From the NCBI GenBank assembly GCA_965248805.1, contig CBDFKJ010000009.1:248001-312000 (forward strand): 64,000 bases of DNA, read 5' to 3'. The stretch is from CBDFKJ01 sp965248805 (GTDB lineage Bacteria > Pseudomonadota > Alphaproteobacteria > UBA6615). The notes under the pieces were generated by a model. It saw only the letters and a program-made list of their open reading frames with translations, did not search any database and was not told the origin of the DNA. How positions within the stretch are numbered: position 1 is the stretch's first letter; every line of letters begins with the position of its first letter. The translations under genes were made by a program, and so were the position numbers. Of the stretch, positions 36,019-43,707 are shown one piece after another.

Positions 36019-37832
36019 GCTGCCTTGCTGGCCACGGTGTGGGGAGCGGTGAGCACCGCGTCGAGAAGGGCGCGCAGTTCCTGCCGGGCGGCCACATGCG
36101 AAAGGGTGAACTTCACGCCGACGCCGCTTTCGCGCAGGTCGAGCAGTGTCAGACCGTGCAGAAAAAGTTCCCGATAGATGACGCGCTCGCTCAACCCCGG
36201 CCCGGCGCGGAAGCCGAGTTGGGGCGCGAGTTGTGCCAGCGCGTCCGCCATGTCGCGCTTGTTGCGCGCGTCCAGCGATGACAACCGATTGCGCAGCACG
36301 ATCCAATCGACGGTGCCGCCGGTCATGTTCTCGCGCGCCTGCCGTGCATGCTGCACGAATTCGCCGAATTGGCCCGGCGCCCGCAGGTTCAGGTTCGCGG
36401 CGTCGATATGGGCGATGACGTCGAGATCGACGAAGCTGTCATTGACCGGCGTAATGACCGTGTCCGCCAATTCATACGCGGCGCGCGTCAGCGGACTGTC
36501 ATGGCCCGGCGTGTCGATCACCAGGTAGTCGGCTGATGCCGCAAGCCTGGTCACGAGCAGCCGTGCGGACTTGGCTTCGCCGCTCCATCTCACGTGCTTC
36601 GATACCGTCGGCAGTGGCTTACCGGACGACGCGGCGAACTCGCGGCGGTTTTCGATGTAGCGAGTCAGGGTGCCCTGGCGCGCGTCGAGGTCTATGCTGG
36701 CCACGCGATGGCCATCGCGCAACAGCGCAACCAGCAGATGCATCGCAACGGTCGACTTGCCGCAGCCGCCCTTCTCATTGCCGACCACGATAACGCGGCA
36801 GTTGGCCGCTTCGCCGATGCGGCCGTGATGAGGCGGTGCGGTGGCGACCGTATGGGTCTTGATCTCGACATCGGGCTGCTGCGCACGGCTTTCGGAGCTT
36901 GCATGAGCCGGCGCCTGCGACGCCTCGCGGCTGTCTTGGCGGGCTGCGCCGATAATGTCGGACAATTTCTCGGCGATCAGCCATTGCGCCTGTGCGTCGG
37001 TCAGGAACGCCAGTCCGGCGCGGCCGCCGCGAACGTGCATCACCTTCGCATCCAGACGACCGAAGTGCGGAATGTCGATGCTGACCTGTTCGCCGGTCGC
37101 GAGTGGCTCGGCGCTGCTGATCGAGACACCGCCGCCGGAAATATCGTTGAGCCGGCATTTCGAGTCGGCCCCATCGCGGATGAGCGTGACGTCCCAATCG
37201 AGCTCGAAGCGCGGGAAGGCGCGGCGGTCCTCGAACGACCGCCGACGGCTGACCGGCTCCGGCTTTTCGGCGAGCGCCGTGATGCGGCTGTCGAGGTGCG
37301 ACCACAGCTCGGCGACGGCCGTGGCGGTGGGCGAGTCACCGGCCGCATCCGGGACCGCCTCGCCTGCATCCAGGCAACGAGAGAAGGCGGAATCGCGTGC
37401 CAGGGCGACCGGGCAAAGCGTTCCGTGCTGCGCCAGCGCCATCGCGGTGGCGGCGGTGAGCGGCTGCTTTGGGTTGCCTTGGTTGACGACGAAGACGAAT
37501 GGTTTGCCGGCACGTTCGATCCCCGCATCGGCCAACGGTAGCGACGCCCCGCGATGTTGGTGCCGCCGTGGAGTTGGAACGACCACCAGATCGACGAGCG
37601 CGGCGACCCGCTCCAGTTCGGCGTCGGCTTGGGCGGGCGTGTCGATCGGGACATACGCGGTACCGTCCTTGCGGTACTGCGCCAGCGCCGCGGCCAAGTC
37701 GTCCGGCCCGATCGACGCGACCGATGGCGACCGATCGCGGCGTTTGGCGCCCCAGGCGGCGAGCGCGCCGTTTGGCACGGTGTCGAGCATCGCGACGACA
37801 CCGGCCTCGGCGCGCTCTGCCTGGACAGCCAT
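36015..37832 (-). CDS. ParA-like / PilZ / MipZ fusion protein
   Basis: A 605-residue protein with three modules. Residues 1-190 look like a ParA-type domain without its P-loop (AVQAERAEAGVVAMLDTVPN; VDLVVVPTPRR; PFVFVVNQGNPKQPLTAATA). Residues about 205-290 are a PilZ domain with the c-di-GMP signature (RRAFPRFELDWDV, then LNDISGGGVSI). Residues about 345-605 are a MipZ-type ATPase: deviant Walker A VVGNEKGGCGKSTVAMHLL, IDLDARQGTLTRYIENR, and VIDTPGHDSPL. MipZ forms polar gradients that restrict FtsZ to midcell. An upstream out-of-frame ATG (37885) plus a one-base shift would supply a degenerate P-loop. An activity linking c-di-GMP to division placement is inference. Confidence 0.8.
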   Translation of the reverse strand: MAVQAERAEAGVVAMLDTVPNGALAAWGAKRRDRSPSVASIGPDDLAAALAQYRKDGTAYVPIDTPAQADAELERVAALVDLVVVPTPRRHQHRGASLPLADAGIERAGKPFVFVVNQGNPKQPLTAATAMALAQHGTLCPVALARDSAFSRCLDAGEAVPDAAGDSPTATAVAELWSHLDSRITALAEKPEPVSRRRSFEDRRAFPRFELDWDVTLIRDGADSKCRLNDISGGGVSISSAEPLATGEQVSIDIPHFGRLDAKVMHVRGGRAGLAFLTDAQAQWLIAEKLSDIIGAARQDSREASQAPAHASSESRAQQPDVEIKTHTVATAPPHHGRIGEAANCRVIVVGNEKGGCGKSTVAMHLLVALLRDGHRVASIDLDARQGTLTRYIENRREFAASSGKPLPTVSKHVRWSGEAKSARLLVTRLAASADYLVIDTPGHDSPLTRAAYELADTVITPVNDSFVDLDVIAHIDAANLNLRAPGQFGEFVQHARQARENMTGGTVDWIVLRNRLSSLDARNKRDMADALAQLAPQLGFRAGPGLSERVIYRELFLHGLTLLDLRESGVGVKFTLSHVAARQELRALLDAVLTAPHTVASKAA

Positions 37833-38132
37833 GTTGCAAGCAAGCGTGGTCCTGCCGGACTTGGGACGAACGCCACAACGCGCATCGATCAGCCCCTCCG
37901 GCGCAACCGTTGCATCAACGGTCTCCTCTGCAGCCGGTCGGGCGTCGATACCAGACGCTCTCCATCATCGCGCTTGCTTTTCCGCACAACATGTCCGGAC
38001 ATAAAACGCTCCAGAGATAAAAGTATTCGCATTTTCGTGCGAATAATCGTCGACAGCTTGATCGATGTTTGGGGCGGATTATCGGAAAATGCGTGCCGTG
38101 GCTGGCGCCACGGGGCGGTATGAGAACAGACG
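37833..38132. promoter_or_regulatory. Intergenic region with palindromes upstream of the ParA/PilZ/MipZ gene
   Basis: About 300 bp between the 5' end of the fusion gene and the 3' end of the next minus-strand frame. The first 53 bp hold the out-of-frame ParA N terminus. A perfect 12-bp palindrome ATGTCCGGACAT sits at 37991-38002, and a 7-bp inverted repeat ATTCGCA/TGCGAAT with a 6-nt loop at 38025-38044. They could be an operator and a terminator hairpin; no binding protein is identified. Confidence 0.4.
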
Positions 38133-38519
38133 CTAGACCAGCAGGTCGACCAAAGAGGCCGGTCGGTCGCTGATCAGGACGATTTCATCGGATGAAAACA
38201 CCTGTATGTCCGACTCCAGCGACGGATAGGCGGCGACGCCGCACTGGTGGGAGCGCTGGGACGAGGGGCCGCTGCCCGTCTGCGCCAGCCATTGCGCAAT
38301 GAACAATGGGCTCGCCAGTCCCGGCGTCGGGCCGGAGTGGGTGCTTACCGGCTGCGGCCGCGTAGCGTCGCTGCGCCCGTTGAGGCGTGACTGTGGCTCA
38401 GGGCGTTGCTGTCTCTCTGCGGCAGCCGGCGGCAGCTGTGCAACTCCCGCAATGGGCCGCGTGGACGCCGCGCATGCGTCCGCTGCCGATAGCCAGTTAT
38501 GAACAGTACCTGGGATCAT
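38133..38519 (-). CDS. Hypothetical protein upstream of the fusion gene
   Basis: A frame of about 128 residues from the ATG at 38519 (a TTG at 38537 is possible). It is Ala/Pro/Ser/Gln-rich and low in secondary structure until a more ordered C terminus (SPLFIAQWLAQTG; SDEIVLISDRPASLVDLL). There is no ribosome-binding site of note. The C-terminal part recalls short alphaproteobacterial proteins with a FxAQ-L motif, but I cannot assign a family; it could be spurious. Confidence 0.35.
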   Translation of the reverse strand: MIPGTVHNWLSAADACAASTRPIAGVAQLPPAAAERQQRPEPQSRLNGRSDATRPQPVSTHSGPTPGLASPLFIAQWLAQTGSGPSSQRSHQCGVAAYPSLESDIQVFSSDEIVLISDRPASLVDLLV

Positions 38520-38614
38520 CGCACCGCTAACAGTCAATGAACGATAGTATGCCTGAATAATTGAAAAAATTGAACCGAATTGTTTTAGTTAATCCAAACA
38601 ATTGTAAATAATCG

Positions 38615-38640
38615 TTAGGGTTACATTATATTAACCCTAA
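38615..38640. repeat. Perfect 9-bp inverted repeat in an A/T-rich gap downstream of phaR
   Basis: TTAGGGTTA (38615-38623) and TAACCCTAA (38632-38640) around an 8-nt loop. It lies 47 bp beyond the phaR stop on the minus strand, so it may end phaR transcription, though no T-run follows; it could also be an operator for the minus-strand frame starting at 38519. Confidence 0.4.
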
Positions 38641-38686
38641 TAAAGAGTGAAGTTTGTGTCGACCGGACACCGTTGAGTCGCGGACC

Positions 38687-39139
38687 CTAATCGGCGCCGT
38701 CGGGGCTCGGTGCGTCGAACGGATCGTAGCGACCCGCGTATGCGGTGTGCGGGTTGCTGGCCTGACTGTCATCGCTGGCCATCGCCTGTGAAACATAGTT
38801 GCGAATTTCATCCTGGTTCTTCACGAAGTCGCTCATTGTTTGATCCAGATATCGCGCCAGAAGAACCTGCAAGCCGTCGCCGTGGAATCCAATGAGCTGT
38901 CGCAGGAAATCAACACTGAGTAGACCCCGGCCAGCGGACTCTTCCTCAACGATGATTTGGGTCAGGACCGTGCGCGTAAGATCGTGGCCCGACTTGGCAT
39001 CAACGACGACGAATGCCTCGCCCCTGCGCGCCTTGCGCGCCAAGTCGCCGAGCGCCACATAGCGGCTCGCGGCGGTGTCATACATCCGCCGGTTCGCGTA
39101 TTTCCTAATCGTCGTGGGGGCCGGCCCCGGATCGGCCAT
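38687..39139 (-). CDS. phaR: Polyhydroxyalkanoate synthesis repressor PhaR
   Basis: A 150-residue regulator that binds PHA granules and DNA, repressing phasin genes when polymer is absent. The PHB/PHA accumulation regulator domain begins TTIRKYANRRMYDTAASRYV and continues FVVVDAKSGHDLTRTVLTQI; a second region (LLSVDFLRQLIGFHGDGLQ, LDQTMSDFVKNQDEI) follows. The second of two adjacent ATGs (39139) has GAGG at the better distance. No phaC/phaB genes are in the window, but the gene implies PHB storage. Confidence 0.93.
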   Translation of the reverse strand: MADPGPAPTTIRKYANRRMYDTAASRYVALGDLARKARRGEAFVVVDAKSGHDLTRTVLTQIIVEEESAGRGLLSVDFLRQLIGFHGDGLQVLLARYLDQTMSDFVKNQDEIRNYVSQAMASDDSQASNPHTAYAGRYDPFDAPSPDGAD

Positions 39140-39320
39140 CATTGCCTCGGCTTGCCCGTGCCGTGGATGGTCGACCCTACCCTCGCGGGCGGGCGACTGC
39201 AATTGCTCGGCTGCAAATGTTGGTGGATAGCGGTGGGCAATGCGTGGAAGAGTGCAGCGCGTCGCGACTAACGTGCGCGGCGTCGGCGCCCGGGTGCTAA
39301 AGTACGACTGGGGAGACGGC

Positions 39321-40452
39321 ATGAGCATCAGCAAGCTCGGCAACGATGTGCAATACGGCTGGTTCGAGGCGCGCCGCGACGGTGCCGCCAGTGTCGTTCG
39401 TGCGGGCGGCCGTCCTAGACTCCCAACTGCGCCAGTACGATCCGGGGGACGCCCGCGAGACCCGCCTCGATCTGGGCGCGCTGCGCACGTTCGACGTGGC
39501 GGGCGCCTGGTTGCTGCACCGCTTGATGCGGGACCTGCGCGCACGTGGCCGCGAGGTCATGGTCGATGCCATGGACAGCGCGCTGGCCGGTCTTCTCGAG
39601 ACCGTCGGTCGCTGCGATCGGCCGCCACCACCGCCGGAGCCGCGTGCTAACCCGGTGGTGGCCATTGTTGCCCATGTCGGCCTGGCGACCATTCAGGTCG
39701 GTGAGGCTGCGGCCGAGCTGCTGAGATTCCTCGGTCAAACCGTGGTCGTTCTCGGCCGCCAGATAGGCTCGCCCTCACGCATTCGCTTCCGCGCCCTGGT
39801 AGCGCTGATCGAAAAGACCGGGCTCAACGCGATGCCGATCGTCGGCCTGATCAGCTTCCTCATTGGGGTCGTGCTCGCCTACCAGGGTGCCGATCAGCTC
39901 GAGCGCTTCGGCGCCGAGATCTTCACCGTCAATCTCGTAGGTATCGGTGTATCGCGCGAAATGGGCGTGTTGCTGACCGCAATCATGTTGGCCGGCCGCT
40001 CGGGCAGCGCGTTTACCGCGCAGATCGGCACCATGAAGGTCAACGAGGAAGTCGATGCCATGCGCACGCTCGGTATGGATCCGATGGAAGTGCTGGTATT
40101 GCCGCGGGTCCTGGCCCTGATGGTGTCGCTGCCGCTGCTGACGTTCTTCGCCGATCTCATGGGGTTGCTGGGAGGCGCGGTGATGGCGACGGTGGCGCTC
40201 GACATATCGTTCTTCCAGTTCGCGCGGCAGCTTAATGCCGAGGTCCCCTTCAGCGCGCTATGGATCGGCCTGGTCAAAGCGCCGGTGTTCGCCTTCATCA
40301 TCGCGCTCGTCGGCTGCTTCGAGGGCCTGAAGGTCAGCGGCAGCGCCGAATCCGTCGGCCAGCGCACGACCCGCGCCGTGGTGGAGGCGGTGTTCCTGGT
40401 GATCGTTCTCGATGCGGTGTTCTCGATCCTGTTTTCGGTGCTGGGGATTTGA
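39321..40452 (+). pseudogene. mlaE: Lipid-transport ABC permease MlaE, STAS part out of frame
   Basis: Inner-membrane permease of the Mla/MCE phospholipid pathway. Translation should begin at the ATG at 39321 (GGGGAGACGGC before it), giving SISKLGNDVQYGWFEARRDG and VVRAG, the start of a STAS-like domain. After about 39408 the frame is lost and the remainder (AVLDSQLRQYDP onward, through the whole permease, for example ALIEKTGLNAMPIVGLISFL and EVDAMRTLGMDPMEVLVLPR) reads in the next frame to 40452. Some residues also seem missing at the junction. A GTG at 39346 could start the second frame. It is either decay or sequencing error. The stop overlaps mlaF (TGATG). Confidence 0.75.
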
Positions 40453-41244
40453 TGACCGCGAACGGAGGCGAGGCGGTCATCCGCGTCACGGGTCTGCGCA
40501 CGCAGTTCGGTCCCCACGTCATCCATGACAGTCTGGACTTCGAGGTGCGCCGGGGTGAGGTCGTGGGCATCGTCGGCGGCTCGGGCACCGGCAAGTCGGT
40601 GTTGATGCGCGTGGTGATCGGCTTGATGCGGCCGACCGCCGGCCGGATCGTCGTCTTGGGTCAAGAACGCGACCACGCGAGCGAAGCGGAGCAACGCGCG
40701 TTGCAGCGGCGTTGGGGCGTCCTGTTCCAGGACGGGGCCCTGTTCAGCTCGTTGACGGTTGCTGAGAATATCGAAGTGGCGATGCGCGAGCACACCGACC
40801 TGCCGCCGGCGCTGCGGCACGAGTTGTGCGCCATCAAGGTTGGCATGGTGGGATTGCCGGCGGATGCGTCAAACAAGCGCCCGTCGGAGCTATCGGGCGG
40901 CATGCGCAAGCGTGCAGGACTCGCGCGCGCCCTGGCGCTGGACCCGGAGATCGTGTTTCTCGACGAGCCGACGGCCGGGCTCGACCCCCATCGGCGCCGC
41001 GAATTTCGACGCCCTGATCCGCGAGCTGCAGGAAGCGCTTGGCCTAACGGTGGTGATGGTGACGCACGATCTCGATAGCCTGGTTGCGGTCTGCGACCGC
41101 ATTTCCGTGCTGGTCGACAAGCGTGTTAAAGTCGGTACCATGGCAAATCTGATGCGCGATACGCATCCCTGGATCCGGGACTATTTCCACGGCCCGCGCG
41201 GACGCGCGGCACAACTGGGGCGCGCCCGCACCGAGGCGGTCTGA
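40452..41244 (+). pseudogene. mlaF: Lipid-transport ABC ATPase MlaF, frameshifted in a C run
   Basis: Cytoplasmic ATPase of the Mla importer/exporter. Walker A VGGSGTGKSVLMRVV, Q-loop LFQDGALFSS, signature LSGGMRKRAGLARALALDP and Walker B IVFLDEPTAGLDP are all in the first frame. Immediately after, five C residues (40985-40989) stand where four would keep the frame. The continuation IGAANFDALIRELQ and the H-loop VVMVTHDLDSL are in the next frame to 41244. As written, the first frame ends at 41078 without the switch His, so the product would be inactive. Confidence 0.8.
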
Positions 41245-41283
41245 GCATGGACCCGTGCCAGCTATCTGGTCGTTGGCGGCTTC

Positions 41284-42276
41284 GTGCTGACGCTGTTCGT
41301 GGGCATGTTGGCGTTCATCATCTGGTTCGCGAAGGTCCAGTTCGACGAGGAGTTCACGCATTACGACATTTACTTCCGCGGCCGCGTGACGGGCCTGTCG
41401 GTCGGCAGCTCGGTCAGTTATCGCGGAATTCCGGCGGGCGAAGTGATCGCGCTTGGTATCGATCCCGTAAATGACGAGCAGGTACTGGTCACGATCGAAG
41501 TACCGGCGGACACGCCGATCAAGACCGATACCGTGGCGAGCTTGGAACTGATGGCCATCACCGGTGGTGCGATGGTGCTGCTGTCCGGCGGCACACAGGA
41601 GGCGCCGGACATCGTTGCCGCCGACGGGCAGGCGCGCGCCGTCATTGCCTCGGAGCCATCGCGACTGGAACAGTTCCTGCAAGGCGCACCGGAATTGGTC
41701 GAGAGCTTCAATGTTCTGGTGAACCGGGCAGTGCGCCTGTTGGATGAGGGAAACCAGGCGGCCTTCGCCGAAACGCTGGAGAGCGTCAACACCTTCAGCA
41801 GCGCGTTGGCCAATCGTAGCATGGATTTCGAGCTGCTGGTCAACGACGCCGCCGGAACGATGGCCAATCTGCGCGACGCCAGCGTCGCTTTAGATGAGCT
41901 CGCGCGCAAGCTGATTGCCGATACCGACGATCTGCTGGATCGCGCCGACGCCGCGATCCTCGCTGTCGATGACGCCGCGCGTGGCATCGAGGCCGTCGTC
42001 GGCGGACCGGATGGCGAAGTGCCGCTGCTAATCACCGATGTCCGCACTTCGGCCCAATCGGTCGCCTCGATGGCGCAGGAAATCGAGGCCGTCGTGGCGG
42101 AGAACCGCGAGGCGTTTCGTGATTTCTCGACGGCGGGATTGTATGAGCTGACGAACCTGGTCGCGGAAGTGCGCCTACTGGTGACCGGCCTGAACCGGGT
42201 CACGACCGCGGTGGAGCGCGATCCGGCTCGGTTCTTGTTTGGCAACCAACAGCAGGGCTATGAAGCACCGCCTTGA
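41284..42276 (+). CDS. mlaD: MCE-family lipid-binding protein MlaD, 5' end disturbed
   Basis: Periplasmic lipid-binding ring of the Mla complex, anchored by one helix. The frame from the GTG at 41284 reads LTLFVGMLAFIIWFAKVQFD (membrane helix), then an MCE domain (YDIYFRGRVTGLSVGSSVSY; GIPAGEVIALGIDP), then a helical stalk. The expected start, ATG at 41247, is out of frame: ATGGACCCGTGCC would need two more bases to read into RASYLVVGGFV. The body of the protein is intact at 330 residues, so internal GTG initiation may still give product. Confidence 0.8.
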   Translation: MLTLFVGMLAFIIWFAKVQFDEEFTHYDIYFRGRVTGLSVGSSVSYRGIPAGEVIALGIDPVNDEQVLVTIEVPADTPIKTDTVASLELMAITGGAMVLLSGGTQEAPDIVAADGQARAVIASEPSRLEQFLQGAPELVESFNVLVNRAVRLLDEGNQAAFAETLESVNTFSSALANRSMDFELLVNDAAGTMANLRDASVALDELARKLIADTDDLLDRADAAILAVDDAARGIEAVVGGPDGEVPLLITDVRTSAQSVASMAQEIEAVVAENREAFRDFSTAGLYELTNLVAEVRLLVTGLNRVTTAVERDPARFLFGNQQQGYEAPP

Positions 42277-42925
42277 ACGACTTACGGCCAGGCGGGCGGC
42301 GTTGCGGGCGCTCGCCGGCGTGCCGCTGGTGGCGTTCACGGCCTGTGAGGGCGTCATCGGTCTGCCCGGCCAGGGGCCACCGCCACGGCTGTTCCGACTG
42401 ACGCCGAAGAGCACGTTCGACGAGGACCTGCCGAGGGTTTCGTGGCAGCTTGTCGTCGAGGTACCGTCGGCGCCGGCCAGCCTGAACACGACGCGGCTGG
42501 CGATCCTGCGCGACGCGATCGAGCTCGATTTCTACGCCAGCGCGAATTGGGACGACCGCGCGCCCCAGATGGTGCAGTCGCTGATTGTCGAATCATTCGA
42601 AAACTCCGACCGCATAGTCGCCGTCGGACCGGAGTCGCTGGGCTTGCGCTCGGATTTTGTGCTCAGGACCGAACTGCGCGAGTTCCAGGCCCAATTCGCA
42701 GACAGCGACCCGCCAGTGGTCAATGTGGAACTCAACGCCAGAATGATTCAGATGCCGCAACGCGCGAACATCGGCTATCAGCGCATCGGCCAGGTCGGCC
42801 CGTCGGCGTCCGATCGCCTGGAGGATATCGTCGTGGCGTTCGACGAGGCGCTGGGTAGTGTGCTCAAGCGGCTGGTCGGATGGGCGCTGGTCGTCGGCGA
42901 GGAGGCGCACCGGCGTACCGTGTGA
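42260..42925 (+). CDS. ABC-type transport auxiliary lipoprotein (PqiC/LptE-like)
   Basis: A 221-residue lipoprotein that accompanies MCE systems. The basic N terminus and hydrophobic stretch end in a lipobox-like VAFTAC. The body has the ABC_trans_aux pattern: PPRLFRLTPKSTFDE, RLAILRDAIELDFYASANWDDRAP, RSDFVLRTELREFQAQF. It overlaps the mlaD stop by 17 bp and its own stop overlaps the next start, so the operon is tightly packed. Unlike the three genes before it, it shows no frameshift. Confidence 0.8.
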   Translation: MKHRLERLTARRAALRALAGVPLVAFTACEGVIGLPGQGPPPRLFRLTPKSTFDEDLPRVSWQLVVEVPSAPASLNTTRLAILRDAIELDFYASANWDDRAPQMVQSLIVESFENSDRIVAVGPESLGLRSDFVLRTELREFQAQFADSDPPVVNVELNARMIQMPQRANIGYQRIGQVGPSASDRLEDIVVAFDEALGSVLKRLVGWALVVGEEAHRRTV

Positions 42926-43707
42926 CGGCCGGCCAGCCGTTTTGTCAGCGCCTTTACGAGCAGGAGCAGGATGTGGTCGGCCGCGTGCGCAGTTGGTGCC
43001 GGCGCCTCGGGTTCGACGTCGCGCCCTATCCGTCGCCGACCGGCCATTGGCCGCGGCTGGCTGGTTTGCTGAACGCCCACGAGGTGGCCCTGGTCGTCGA
43101 TGTCGGCGCGAACGTGGGGCAGTACGCACAGTCTCTGCTGCGTCATGGCTACCGCGGCCGCATCCACTCCTACGAGCCGGTCGCGGCCGCCCATGCGGCG
43201 CTGGTCGGGGCGGCGTCCGACCATGCCCATTGGACAGTTGCGCCACGCACCGCGGTCGGCGACACGCCGGGCGAGGTCACAATCAACGTCTCCGCGGCAT
43301 CCGATATGAGCTCGATCCTGCCGATGAGCCCGGCAGCCAAGCGGCGCTTCGCGAGCGACCGCTATGTCGGCACCGAGACGGCGCCGATGGTCACGCTCGG
43401 CGACGAAATCCCGCATCTGGCGGCGGCAGGCGAGCCTGTCTTCGTCAAGTCCGACACGCAAGGCTGCGACGACCGCGTGCTCGACGGTCTTGGCACCGCG
43501 GTCGACCGCGTGGTCGGCGTACAGATCGAGCTATCGATGGTGGCGGTCTATGACGGCCAGCCGCGCTATCTGGACATGTTGGCGCGGCTGGAAGGACTAG
43601 GCTACGCGCCTCACCTGATCGTTCCCGGCTATTGGAGCCGGCAGTTCGGACGCATGATCGAATTCGACGTCGTCGCGTTTCGGTCTGCCCCCATCGGACA
43701 GGACTAG
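42922..43707 (+). CDS. FkbM-family SAM-dependent methyltransferase
   Basis: About 261 residues from the GTG at 42922, which overlaps the preceding stop. The SAM-binding motif is VALVVDVGANVGQYAQSLLR, followed by IHSYEPVAAAHAAL, SDMSSILPMS and the FkbM-type KSDTQGCDDRVLDGLG and VVGVQIELSMVAVYDG. Such enzymes O-methylate sugars, lipids or polyketides. Its place at the end of an Mla operon could mean an envelope-lipid or glycan target, which is inference. Its stop shares a CTAG with the convergent xerC stop. Confidence 0.85.
   Translation: MTAGQPFCQRLYEQEQDVVGRVRSWCRRLGFDVAPYPSPTGHWPRLAGLLNAHEVALVVDVGANVGQYAQSLLRHGYRGRIHSYEPVAAAHAALVGAASDHAHWTVAPRTAVGDTPGEVTINVSAASDMSSILPMSPAAKRRFASDRYVGTETAPMVTLGDEIPHLAAAGEPVFVKSDTQGCDDRVLDGLGTAVDRVVGVQIELSMVAVYDGQPRYLDMLARLEGLGYAPHLIVPGYWSRQFGRMIEFDVVAFRSAPIGQD

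Noticed and set aside
38615..38640. TTAGGG/CCCTAA as a telomere-like repeat.
   Set aside because: There is a single inverted pair and no tandem array; the context is an ordinary bacterial intergenic gap.
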